Positions 35,389 through 43,690 of a DNA stretch of 64,000 nt are shown here, piece by piece. A model generated the notes under the pieces. It saw only the letters and a list, made by a program, of their open reading frames with translations. It searched no databases and had not been told where the DNA came from. Origin of the DNA: Hohaiivirga sp031546825 (GTDB taxonomy: Bacteria; Pseudomonadota; Alphaproteobacteria; Rhizobiales; Beijerinckiaceae); contig JAVBJU010000013.1 in assembly GCA_031546825.1 (NCBI GenBank), positions 62,001 through 126,000 on the forward strand, written 5' to 3'. How positions within the stretch are numbered: position 1 is the stretch's first letter; each line of letters begins with the position of its first letter. Both the position numbers and the translations under genes were made by a program.

Positions 35389-35643
35389 ATGCAGAGCGGA
35401 AATGACTTGAGAGCCATCAAAAAGCGAGCGGGATTAATGCGTTTGCTCGATGGCTACCGGTCACCAATTGCCAAAGACGCCGAATTGGCCGCGTTTATAG
35501 TGGAAGGTCTGGCAAGCATGGGCGTCAGAGATATTCAGCAAGCCTGTGCAGCCCGGTTCGGCTCGCAACGCGCACCCAGCCGATCCGCAATCCACCGATT
35601 TTGGCAACGCCTTCGGAAGGACATAGGAATCGGTTCGAAATAA
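35389..35643 (+). CDS. Small HTH-like protein at the right end of the Mu-like element
   Basis: An 84-residue basic protein. AELAAFIVEGLASMGVRDIQQACAARFG followed by SRSAIHRFWQRLRKDIG suggests a three-helix DNA-binding fold, loosely like phage small-terminase or transposase HTH proteins. In Mu the region after T encodes gp34-gp36 and then tail genes; this ORF corresponds to none that I recognise. It is the last gene before the right end, 53 bases away. A role in packaging recognition or end binding is speculation. Confidence 0.55.
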   Translation: MQSGNDLRAIKKRAGLMRLLDGYRSPIAKDAELAAFIVEGLASMGVRDIQQACAARFGSQRAPSRSAIHRFWQRLRKDIGIGSK

Positions 35644-35650
35644 AAGCCTA

Positions 35651-35696
35651 TCCCGCATCATTCCGTATAATCCCGCGATATCCCGGATAACGGACA
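35651..35696. repeat. Right end of the Mu-like element: four helically phased decamers plus terminal repeat
   Basis: Four 10-base units beginning at 35651, 35661, 35671 and 35681 fit TCCCGnnnnA or a close variant (the second begins TTCCG), running straight into CGGACA and ending at CA 35696. The 10-base period puts every unit on the same face of the helix, suiting a transposase-binding array. Confidence 0.65.
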
Positions 35697-35746
35697 TACA
35701 GTTCTCGGTAAGGACAAAGAGATATAAAGAATCCACTTTTGTCCGG

Positions 35747-37180
35747 TTACTGCGACAGAATCCTTGCGGCGATCGTTTCAGCAATTGCATCGTATTCGCG
35801 ATTGAAGTGGTGACCGCCCTTCATCTTGACACGTTCTGCCTTATCAAATTCCGGAAAGATGCAGGCCGTGCTGTCATCTTGCAATTCTTCTTCGCCATAG
35901 AAACACTGGGTTTTGGTGATTGGCAACCGCTCCAGTAGGGGCTTGACGGATTCGGCGTTATCCAGATTGGAACCGAGATAGCCTTCGACCGAAATCTCAA
36001 AGTCGGTTTTAGGTGCTAATCCGAGTAGCGAGATCAGCTTGACCTTCTTGCGGGTGGGGCGCGTCATAAGAGGCCATGCGAACGGGATCACATTCGCGCC
36101 GAAGGAATACCCGGCGATGCCATAGGTCTCAGTCTTGAATTCCTTGCCATATTCCGTAAGAAGCAATTCGATATCCGTCGCGATGGTCGCGGGCTCCCTT
36201 ACTGTCCAGAAGTAGCGCAGAGCATCGAGACCGACGACAGCAATGCCCTTGGATGCCAGATGAGCGCCAATTTGTTGGTCTATGTCGCGCCAGCCGCCAT
36301 CGCCGGAAACGATGACTACAACCGCTCGGGCAGGGCCCTCAGGGCGGATAAGGGCGACAGGTAGGCTGCTGATGCCTTTCTCTTCCTGACGCTGCAGTTC
36401 TTGGACAGCGGAGACGATATTCTTGCGCCTGGCGGCTTCGTCTTTGGCATTGTTTGAGACGGCCTTGTCCAGTGGGGCCTGGAATTCATCGACTTTGGCC
36501 TGTTCGGAAGGTGGCGCAATGACATACCAGGGCGCTGGCAACTGCTTATCGTTGCCAATCAGATAGGTTCTGTTCTGTGGAGCGGTCTTCGCAAGGGTTG
36601 TTGGGAGCATGAGCGCGCCGGGGCAAAAGGGGCGGTCTGATTTCAATATATGGGAGAAACCGACGCTGACAGCACCGGCAAGCGTGTTGCGCGGGGCCTG
36701 CGCAACAACGGCATAGGCGAAGGGCGCAGCATCACCAACCCCGATGACGACAGGAAAGAAATACTTCTTGATATGCAGGCTGCGTTGCACTGCCTCTGCC
36801 GCATCTTTGAGGTCATCCGAATAGTAGTGACACCACACGCTATCGGGCTTGGCTGCGCGCTGCTGACGCAGCGTATTGAAATCGACCTCCATGACGATGA
36901 TGTCCTGGGCCACCAAGGCTTTGATGAGCGCTGTGGTTTCCTTTGGGCGGCTGCGATCTGACACAAGAATGGCTAACCCTTCTTGCGCACCCTCATTGTG
37001 GTAAACTTTGACTGTTTGCAGTGTCGACGTATTGACCTCAATGTTTTCCATCGGCGCAATGGGCGTGAGAAAATCAGCAATCTTGCCGCCCTTGAAGACG
37101 GCAAGCACGGTGGCCGCGACAACCAGGATGGTGACCGCGAGATACAATGCCAATTTTGCCAGTCTGCGTCCAAAAAACAT
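35747..37180 (-). CDS. acvB: AcvB/VirJ-family protein (periplasmic lysyl-phosphatidylglycerol hydrolase)
   Basis: A 477-residue protein with an N-terminal signal-anchor (LAKLALYLAVTILVVAATVLAVF). It has two alpha/beta-hydrolase-like halves; the C-terminal VirJ domain shows VVIVSGDGGWRDIDQQIG and the serine motif GYSFGANV. In Agrobacterium AcvB hydrolyses lysyl-phosphatidylglycerol, and in Rhizobium tropici the homologue AtvA supports acid tolerance. The mprF/lpiA gene directly upstream (7 bases) makes the substrate, so the pair both builds and removes the lipid. The start at 37180 is chosen over an upstream GTG overlapping mprF. The stop lies 50 bases from the Mu-like right end. Confidence 0.88.
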   Translation of the reverse strand: MFFGRRLAKLALYLAVTILVVAATVLAVFKGGKIADFLTPIAPMENIEVNTSTLQTVKVYHNEGAQEGLAILVSDRSRPKETTALIKALVAQDIIVMEVDFNTLRQQRAAKPDSVWCHYYSDDLKDAAEAVQRSLHIKKYFFPVVIGVGDAAPFAYAVVAQAPRNTLAGAVSVGFSHILKSDRPFCPGALMLPTTLAKTAPQNRTYLIGNDKQLPAPWYVIAPPSEQAKVDEFQAPLDKAVSNNAKDEAARRKNIVSAVQELQRQEEKGISSLPVALIRPEGPARAVVVIVSGDGGWRDIDQQIGAHLASKGIAVVGLDALRYFWTVREPATIATDIELLLTEYGKEFKTETYGIAGYSFGANVIPFAWPLMTRPTRKKVKLISLLGLAPKTDFEISVEGYLGSNLDNAESVKPLLERLPITKTQCFYGEEELQDDSTACIFPEFDKAERVKMKGGHHFNREYDAIAETIAARILSQ

Positions 37181-37187
37181 GGAAATC

Positions 37188-39860
37188 CTATTTTTTCCAG
37201 AGGGTTCGCGTGACACCGCCGGAGATCAGCGCGGTTACGTCAATCAATATTTGTGGCAGCATCCAACCACCGGGATAGGCAAGATAGCGCGGCTCCCATT
37301 GCGGTTTGAACTTGTTCTTATAGGCGCGAAGTCCCGAGAAGCCGTAAAAGCGCTCACTGTTGCGGGCCACAAAGGTGGCAATCTTGTGCCAATTCGGTGC
37401 GAGTCGATGCGGGGAAAGGCCGGTGAGGGGGGCCATACCAAGATTGAACCAGCGCAACCCCTGTTCCTTGCCGTGCAGGATCACTTGCAGCAACAAAAGA
37501 TCCATGACGTTGTGCTCTTGAGGAATGTAGCGCATCAAATCAACCGTCAGTTCCTGACGCGGCAGGCTCTGCCAGAGATTGGCAAAAGCAATGATCTGGC
37601 TTTCTTGGCGGATTACCGCGATGTCGAAGCGCGAGACGTATTCCTCCGACCAAGCGCCGACGGAAAAGCCCTTTTCTCCGGTGCCACGTTCAGATAGCCA
37701 GAGATCGGAAACCTCTTTCAGTTCATCAATGATTTCCGGCACTTTCTCACGCGGGATGATCTCGAAGACGAGATTGTTTTTGGTTGCTTTGTTGAGTGCC
37801 AGACGCCAATCTTTACCCGCCTTGCCGTCGATGGTGAATTTCGAGATATCGACCTTCGCTTCTTCGCCTAATTTCACCAGCGTGAAGCCACCATCAAGGT
37901 AGAGCGGGATATTCTCGGTCGAAACCTGGTAAAAAACCGGACAGCCGCCATGCTTGTCGGCCTCTTCCATGAACGTCCACATCAGGTCTGCCGCGTGTTC
38001 GTGATGGCCGACAGGGTCTCCCATCACAATCCAGCTCTTGCCTTGCACACGGTACATGAGAAACGCGTCACCGGCCGGGTGGAACAGGAAGCGCTTGTCA
38101 CCCAGAAGCGCCAGATTTGCATCTGCTCGCGTTGCTGCTTCGAGAATGCCCTTTAGTTGGTCATAGGGCACCGTGTCTGCGCCTTTGCGCGCTGGGCGGC
38201 GGCCAGTGATGATGTGGAAGCCGATGGCTGCGCACAGCATCACGACGACCACCGTCGAGCGTAGGAAGCGCGAGGCGTCATCATGCCAAGTGAAATTCCA
38301 CCACAACTGATTGCGATAACCGACATCGGTATAGGCGACAAAGCCAAGCCAGATAGAGCCAATGACGAATAGCACGATCATTGCGACCATGCCCTTTGAC
38401 AACGGCTCGGAAAATAGCGCGCCCTTTCGGTAAAACGCCTGCTGAAACGACAGCAGCAGCATGAGAATGACAGCGAGGACAGTTGCTTCCTCCCAGTCCA
38501 GCCCCTTCAAAAGTGACACCACGATACCTGCCACCAAAACCAAAGCGGTCATGAACCAGGCGGTCTGCATCCGTTTGATGAGCCCATGGGACAGAACGAG
38601 CAGTCCGACACCCGCCATTGAGCCAATGAGATGCGAGACTTCGGAGAAGGGTAGCGGAACCACAAGCCGCAGGATGCGAATACGCGAGTCGTAATTCGGA
38701 ACGACGCCGGAAACGAGTAGCACGGCGCCGCCAATGAAGGTGAGCGTTCCCAGCACAGTCGGGACGATGGGAAGAATAGCTGCGCGGAAGTGGCGTAGCG
38801 TTCTCCCGAGAGCATTCTCCGCTGTCACGGCTTCATAAAGCCCAAATAATGCGACAGCGCAGCAGAAGGGTATCAAATTGTACGTGACCCGCCACAAAAG
38901 AAGCGCGGAAAGCACGTGCTCTTTCGGAACATCAGGCATTGCGAGCAAGACCACCGCCTCGAACGCACCAATGCCTGCGGGCAAATGGCTGATGATGGCT
39001 AGGACGATGGATGCGGAAAAAATGGCGGCGAGGCTGAGGAAAGAGATGTTGGCCTCGGGCGGCAGAAACACCCATAGAGCCGCCGCTGCCGCGCCAACAT
39101 CGACGAAGCCGAATATAATCTGAAGGATGACGGTTCGGGCATTGGGCAAGGGCAGCATGGCAGCGCCCTTACCCAGGAAGCGTTCGCCAGAGCCGCACCA
39201 GCCGGCAAAGGCGGCAAGAACCAGCAATAGCGTTACGCCGATCCCTTTATTGACCTCAAGAGACAGGTGATTGAGTTCTGCCATCGTGCGTGGATAGAAC
39301 ACGAGCGCCGTTCCGAGCACGACGAACATCCCCATCCACAATGTCAGGTTGGCGATGACCGTCAGTTTGGCGACTGCCGACAGGCTCATGCCCGCGCGCC
39401 CATAGATGCGCCACCGAACTGCGCCAGCGGTCAGAAGCGGAAAGCCGAGCGTTTGTCCCACTGCATAGGAACAGAATGAGCCGATGGCTATGGTGGAGGC
39501 ACGGATCGGGCGTTCGGAAACCGTATGGATCGCGCAGGCATCGTAGCCCATCAACGCCACATAGCTGATACCGGAGAACAAGAGCGCTGCGGCAAAAACG
39601 CGATGGGGCGTTTTTCGCACGGAATCAACAATCTCAGTGACCTGAAGTCCGGCTAAAAGATGCGTCAATAAAACAAATAATGCAGTCAGAACAATGACGG
39701 TGAGCACACGTGGCCCCCAGACGGTGAGAAGCCGTCTGACTGCTGATGTTTCTTTTGCGGCTTCTTCCTCATCAGGCACGATTTCCTCGGAAAGAGCATA
39801 CTCAAATTGCTCATCCGAAAGTGATGCCGATGATGCCGTGACTAAAGATTGTTCGCGCAA
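37188..39860 (-). CDS. mprF: Lysyl-phosphatidylglycerol synthetase / flippase MprF (LpiA)
   Basis: An 890-residue bifunctional membrane protein. The N-terminal two thirds contains about 14 transmembrane helices (flippase part), and the C-terminal region from about residue 560 (KGILEAATRADANLALLGDKRFLF onward) is the DUF2156 synthase domain with a GNAT-like fold, ending GMAPLTGLSPHRLAPNWHK and YRNKFKP-like YKNKFKPQWEPRYLAYPGG. It transfers Lys from tRNA to phosphatidylglycerol and gives resistance to cationic peptides and acid. It forms an operon with acvB. The pair lies between the Mu-like element and moeA, where rhizobial genomes usually have nothing. Confidence 0.93.
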   Translation of the reverse strand: MREQSLVTASSASLSDEQFEYALSEEIVPDEEEAAKETSAVRRLLTVWGPRVLTVIVLTALFVLLTHLLAGLQVTEIVDSVRKTPHRVFAAALLFSGISYVALMGYDACAIHTVSERPIRASTIAIGSFCSYAVGQTLGFPLLTAGAVRWRIYGRAGMSLSAVAKLTVIANLTLWMGMFVVLGTALVFYPRTMAELNHLSLEVNKGIGVTLLLVLAAFAGWCGSGERFLGKGAAMLPLPNARTVILQIIFGFVDVGAAAAALWVFLPPEANISFLSLAAIFSASIVLAIISHLPAGIGAFEAVVLLAMPDVPKEHVLSALLLWRVTYNLIPFCCAVALFGLYEAVTAENALGRTLRHFRAAILPIVPTVLGTLTFIGGAVLLVSGVVPNYDSRIRILRLVVPLPFSEVSHLIGSMAGVGLLVLSHGLIKRMQTAWFMTALVLVAGIVVSLLKGLDWEEATVLAVILMLLLSFQQAFYRKGALFSEPLSKGMVAMIVLFVIGSIWLGFVAYTDVGYRNQLWWNFTWHDDASRFLRSTVVVVMLCAAIGFHIITGRRPARKGADTVPYDQLKGILEAATRADANLALLGDKRFLFHPAGDAFLMYRVQGKSWIVMGDPVGHHEHAADLMWTFMEEADKHGGCPVFYQVSTENIPLYLDGGFTLVKLGEEAKVDISKFTIDGKAGKDWRLALNKATKNNLVFEIIPREKVPEIIDELKEVSDLWLSERGTGEKGFSVGAWSEEYVSRFDIAVIRQESQIIAFANLWQSLPRQELTVDLMRYIPQEHNVMDLLLLQVILHGKEQGLRWFNLGMAPLTGLSPHRLAPNWHKIATFVARNSERFYGFSGLRAYKNKFKPQWEPRYLAYPGGWMLPQILIDVTALISGGVTRTLWKK

Positions 39861-40097
39861 ACTTCGCGCCCGCCTTTAAAAAACAGGAATAATTTTAGCT
39901 TCTTCCAATATTGTTTCTTTTCGACCTAGCCGAATTGAAATAATGTTTTTTTCTAGGAAACTCCAGCACAATATAACGGAATTCCGCCAGTTTTGCCATA
40001 CATCAAACCTCACGGCTGAGCGGCGATGTCGGCATACGTCGCAGATCTAAACCTCATGTGCTCGTATCCACACGGGCTTTCGACATGATGTGCCGTT

Positions 40098-41318
40098 CTA
40101 AAAGCGGAGAATTCTACACAAATCACCATGGGCAGCGGCGGCCTCGAGGGGCAGACGCACAATGAGGGCGTCAGCCTGGGAGAGTACCGAAAGGAGTGAG
40201 GAATCTTGAGATTGACATGGTGTGGCGGTGAGGAGGCCGTGCTCATTGAACCCCAGCGTTGCACGCAAATGATCCTGGCGGTCGCCGTTCACCGGTAGGG
40301 ACGCACCAAGCAGGCAGCTTTCCATCGGCAACTCTGCAGCATTCTTGACGCCGCACAGACTACGGATGGCAGGGAGCACGAACAGAAGGCCGGTAATGAA
40401 GGCCGAGACGGGATTGCCGGGCAAACCGAAAATCAGGGTTTCATCAAGCTTGCCGAATAGAAGCGGCTTGCCGGGACGCACTGCGACTTTCCAGAAGTCG
40501 GTGGTCATACCCTGACGGGTGAGTGCGGGCTGCACCAGGTCGCGGTCGCCAACGGAGACGCCACCCATGGTGACGATGATGTCCGCTCGCGCCTCTTTCG
40601 CCCGCACGATGGCGCGTTCCAGTGCCTCGAAGTTGTCTTCAGCTATACCGAGATCAATCACTTCCGCGCCAACTTCCTCAGCGAGCGCATGGATCGAAAA
40701 GCTATTGGACGAATAAATCTGATCATCGGTACAGGCCATACCGGGCAAGGCCAGTTCATCGCCGGTTGCCAGTAGGGCAAGGCGCGGCTTCTTGCAAACT
40801 TTCAACGATGCAATGCCAGCCGCTGCTGCCAAACCGAGGCGGCGGGCATCGAGACGCTGTCCCGCCTGTAATAAAACCCTTCCCGCCGTAAAATCGACGC
40901 CCGCGTCACGGATATGGGGTTTGCCGGGGTGAAACTCCCGGATGATCACATCACTGCCAGAGGCGTCGGTGTCTTCCTGCATCACGACGGTGTCGGCGTC
41001 ATCGGGCACTGGGGCGCCGGTGAAAATCCGCACGGCTTCGTTGGCCCCGATTTTTCCGTCGAACCGCTTACCGGCGGCGCTTTCGCCAATGACACGGAAG
41101 GTCTGGGGCAGTGGGCCGACCGCATCTGAACGCAACGCATAGCCATCCATGGCTGAGGCGCGGAACGGCGGCTGGGCGCGGCTGGCTGTCAGGTCTTCTG
41201 CAAGATAGCGCCCGCAACATTGCCGGAGCGGCAGCGTTTCGGTGGCAAGGGATGACGGCGCGCAGGCAACGATGCGCTTGAGCGCTTCAGTGACAGACAG
41301 AAGGCCCGGCTTGCTCAT
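40098..41318 (-). CDS. moeA: Molybdopterin molybdotransferase MoeA
   Basis: A 406-residue enzyme inserting molybdate into adenylyl-molybdopterin. Signature parts are SRAQPPFRASAMDGYAL at the N-terminus, GAPVPDDADTVVMQED, the GDELALPG region, TMGGVSVGDRDLV and FGLPGNPVSAFI. The start overlaps the moaC stop by 4 bases. It belongs to a minus-strand run trpD-trpC-moaC-moeA; in rhizobia lexA follows next, but here mprF-acvB and the Mu-like element intervene. Confidence 0.96.
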   Translation of the reverse strand: MSKPGLLSVTEALKRIVACAPSSLATETLPLRQCCGRYLAEDLTASRAQPPFRASAMDGYALRSDAVGPLPQTFRVIGESAAGKRFDGKIGANEAVRIFTGAPVPDDADTVVMQEDTDASGSDVIIREFHPGKPHIRDAGVDFTAGRVLLQAGQRLDARRLGLAAAAGIASLKVCKKPRLALLATGDELALPGMACTDDQIYSSNSFSIHALAEEVGAEVIDLGIAEDNFEALERAIVRAKEARADIIVTMGGVSVGDRDLVQPALTRQGMTTDFWKVAVRPGKPLLFGKLDETLIFGLPGNPVSAFITGLLFVLPAIRSLCGVKNAAELPMESCLLGASLPVNGDRQDHLRATLGFNEHGLLTATPCQSQDSSLLSVLSQADALIVRLPLEAAAAHGDLCRILRF

Positions 41319-41791
41319 GATGCCTCGAAACTCCCTGACTTGCCGCCTGCCTTTTTAAGAAGACGAATTCCGTCAATGCGCATGGCGCGATCAGCGGCCT
41401 TGACCATGTCATAGATGGTCAGGCATGCGACTGAGACAGCCGTCAATGCTTCCATCTCGACGCCGGTTTGCCCGGTCACGCGCGCTTCCGCAGTGATCCG
41501 AATACCCGGTAAAGTTTCGTCAATCGTGCAATCAACCAAAACCTGGTTAAGCGCCAGTTGATGGCAGAGGGGGATCAGCTCATGGGTGTGCTTCGCCGCC
41601 ATGATTCCGGCAAGGCGGGCGGTACCGATGACATCGCCTTTTTTAGCGTTCCCCGCGCGAATGAGCGCCAGCGTTTCCATCTGCATCACCACCATACCTT
41701 CCGCTACCGCAATGCGGGAGGTGTGGTTTTTCTCAGATGTGTCGACCATGTGGGCCGCGCCGGATTGGTCAATATGGGTCAATTTTGCCAT
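41315..41791 (-). CDS. moaC: Cyclic pyranopterin monophosphate synthase MoaC
   Basis: A 158-residue protein. Family motifs are HMVDTSEKNHTSRIAVAEG, LIPLCHQLAL and the catalytic VEMEALTAVSVACLTIYDM, followed by IRLLKKAGGKSG. The ATG at 41791 is chosen since the family sequence MAKLTHIDQSGAAHMVD begins there; a longer open frame overlaps trpC. It makes cyclic pyranopterin with MoaA for the molybdenum cofactor. It overlaps moeA, and the gap to trpC is only 4 bases. Confidence 0.96.
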   Translation of the reverse strand: MAKLTHIDQSGAAHMVDTSEKNHTSRIAVAEGMVVMQMETLALIRAGNAKKGDVIGTARLAGIMAAKHTHELIPLCHQLALNQVLVDCTIDETLPGIRITAEARVTGQTGVEMEALTAVSVACLTIYDMVKAADRAMRIDGIRLLKKAGGKSGSFEAS

Positions 41792-41795
41792 GAAA

Positions 41796-42593
41796 TTACT
41801 TCGTTCCGAAGAGAAGTTCGCGCGTTGCCTGAGCCACATCATCTTGGCGCACTAGGCTCTCACCAACAAGAAATGTATTGATTGCGCTCTCACCAAGCCG
41901 GGTGATGTCAGCATGGGTGAAAACACCGCTTTCGGCGACGACAATACGGTCTTGCGGAATCAAGGGCGCGAGCTTTTCACTGACAGTGAGCGAAACCTCA
42001 AAGCTGCGCAGATCGCGGTTATTGATGCCGACGAGCTTCGTATGCAGAGGTAGGGCACGATCGAGCTCCTGGCGGTTATGGACCTCAACTAGCACATCCA
42101 TACCAAGGTCATGGGCGGCGTTGGTTAGGTCGCGTGCCAGCTCATCGGAAACGCTGGCCATTATGACCAGAATGCAGTCGGCACCCCAAGTTCGGGCTTC
42201 CACCACCTGATAGGTGTCGAATAGGAAGTCTTTGCGCAGGACCGGCAATGGGCAGGCTTGACGCGCCGTGCGCAGATAATCCGGGCTGCCCTGAAAAGAG
42301 GGGGCATCCGTCAACACAGACAAACAGGTTGCGCCACCCTCAGCATAAGCCTTTGCCAGCAATGGCGGGTCAAAATCGGGCCGGATCAAGCCCTTTGATG
42401 GGCTTGCCTTCTTGATTTCGGCAATCAAGGCAGGGCGCTTTTCAGCCATATGCTGTTCGATGGCACGCACAAATCCCCGTGGTTCCGGTGCGGTATCAAG
42501 GCGCTTTTCCAGCTGCGCGAGCGGGATTGCCTCCTTGGCGTAGGCAATCTCAGTGCGTTTGTAGGCTTCGATTTTTTTGAGAATATCGGTCAT
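41796..42593 (-). CDS. trpC: Indole-3-glycerol phosphate synthase TrpC
   Basis: A 265-residue TIM barrel. Visible are PALIAEIKKASPSKGLIRPDFDP (substrate Lys and phosphate contacts), VLRKDFLFDTYQV, MDVLVEVHNRQELDRAL, LVGINNRDLRSFEV and VVAESGVFTHADI. It decarboxylates and cyclises CdRP to indole-3-glycerol phosphate. It overlaps the trpD stop by 4 bases and is monofunctional, unlike E. coli TrpC-F. Confidence 0.96.
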   Translation of the reverse strand: MTDILKKIEAYKRTEIAYAKEAIPLAQLEKRLDTAPEPRGFVRAIEQHMAEKRPALIAEIKKASPSKGLIRPDFDPPLLAKAYAEGGATCLSVLTDAPSFQGSPDYLRTARQACPLPVLRKDFLFDTYQVVEARTWGADCILVIMASVSDELARDLTNAAHDLGMDVLVEVHNRQELDRALPLHTKLVGINNRDLRSFEVSLTVSEKLAPLIPQDRIVVAESGVFTHADITRLGESAINTFLVGESLVRQDDVAQATRELLFGTK

Positions 42594-43609
42594 GATGCTG
42601 CATTCGACACAGTAATGAGCTTTTCAAGCGTGGCGAGTGCCCGGCCTTCATCAATCGCGTTTTGCGCCAGCGCTACGCCGCTTTTGAGGTCCTGGGCCTT
42701 GCCCGCGACGACCAGCGTTCCGGCTGCATTGAGCACGGCGATATCGCGATAGGCATTTTTCGCGCCGTTGAGCACGTCGCGCAGAGCGCGTGCATTGTGA
42801 TCCGGATCGCCACCTTTGAGGTCCGACAGGGTCACGGTTTTCAGGCCAAGTTCCTCAGGTGTGACGGTGAAGCGGCGTAGCTTGCCGCTTTCCATGGCGA
42901 CGACATGGGTTGGTCCCGTAGTGGTCATCTCGTCAAGCCCGTCGGATCCGTGCACCATCCACACCGTCTGTGAGCCGAGATCGCTCAGAACGCGGGCGAG
43001 CGGCTCAAGCCATACTTCGGAGGAAACGCCAATCAGGCTGCGCTTGACACCCGCCGGGTTGCACAGGGGGCCGAGAAGATTGAACAGGGTGCGGGTGCCG
43101 ATCTCAACGCGGGCTGCCGCGACATGGCGCATTGAAGCGTGATGGGCCTGGGCGAACATGAAGCACAAACCGGCTTCTTTCAGGCAACACTCAAGGCCCT
43201 CTGGCGGTTGTCCGAGGCCGATGCCGAGCGCGCCCAGCACATCAGCCGAGCCGGATTTGGAGGACGCAGCGCGATTGCCGTGCTTGGCGACTGGCACACC
43301 GCAGCCTGCAACAATGATCGCAGCAAGGGTCGAGATGTTATAGGAGCCCGCATGGTCGCCGCCGGTGCCAACCACATCGACCGCACCTTCGGGTGCCTTC
43401 ACCGGCACCATTTTCGAACGCATGGCCGTGACCGCACCGACAATTTCATCGACGGTTTCGCCCCGCACCCTGAGTGCCATCAAAAAGCCGCCCGACTGCG
43501 CCGGGGTGACTTGGCCCGAAAGCAACGCCTCAAAGGCGGCACGGGCTTCGTCGCGCGTCAGAGAGGCACCGGTCGCGACCTTGGCCAGGTAGGGCTTAAA
43601 AGATTCCAT
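42590..43609 (-). CDS. trpD: Anthranilate phosphoribosyltransferase TrpD
   Basis: A 339-residue enzyme. PRPP-binding GTGGDHAGSYNIST and KHGNRAASSKSGSADVLGALG are present, with TRTLFNLLGPLCNPAGVK and the C-terminal VHGSDGLDEM. It transfers phosphoribose to anthranilate. It lies between trpG (81-base gap) and trpC (4-base overlap), so trpG-trpD-trpC form one direction of transcription continuing into moaC and moeA. Confidence 0.96.
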   Translation of the reverse strand: MESFKPYLAKVATGASLTRDEARAAFEALLSGQVTPAQSGGFLMALRVRGETVDEIVGAVTAMRSKMVPVKAPEGAVDVVGTGGDHAGSYNISTLAAIIVAGCGVPVAKHGNRAASSKSGSADVLGALGIGLGQPPEGLECCLKEAGLCFMFAQAHHASMRHVAAARVEIGTRTLFNLLGPLCNPAGVKRSLIGVSSEVWLEPLARVLSDLGSQTVWMVHGSDGLDEMTTTGPTHVVAMESGKLRRFTVTPEELGLKTVTLSDLKGGDPDHNARALRDVLNGAKNAYRDIAVLNAAGTLVVAGKAQDLKSGVALAQNAIDEGRALATLEKLITVSNAAS

Positions 43610-43690
43610 TTCGTCTTAACCTCGGTGTCTCACCTTAAACAGTTGCGCCATTTCGCGTTGAAAAACGCATACACTTTTCAGCGTGGCGCG

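Larger units (their letters stand above)
27870..35696. mobile_element. Mu-like transposable element (mini-Mu) with repressor, transposition, Mor and partial head genes
   Basis: About 7.83 kb bounded by TGTCCGTTA (27870-27878) and its inverse TAACGGACA (35688-35696), giving the TG...CA ends of Mu-family elements. Gene order is repressor (minus), then ner, A, B, unknown, gemA, unknown, mor, I, T and a small ORF (plus). Present are the early region and three late-type genes (Mor activator, protease I, major head T). Absent are lysis, terminase, portal, gpF, and all tail and DNA-modification genes. The flanking pentamers TTATC and TACAG differ, so no target duplication survives. The repressor end is AT-rich compared with the host. 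A degraded prophage and a streamlined satellite are both possible. Confidence 0.88.

Noticed and set aside
35651..35696. A CRISPR-like array, because of four regular repeats
   Set aside because: The units are 10 bases with no spacers and belong to the transposon end.
35697..35746. A tRNA gene as attachment site of the phage-like element
   Set aside because: No cloverleaf can be drawn here, and Mu-type elements do not use tRNA attachment sites.
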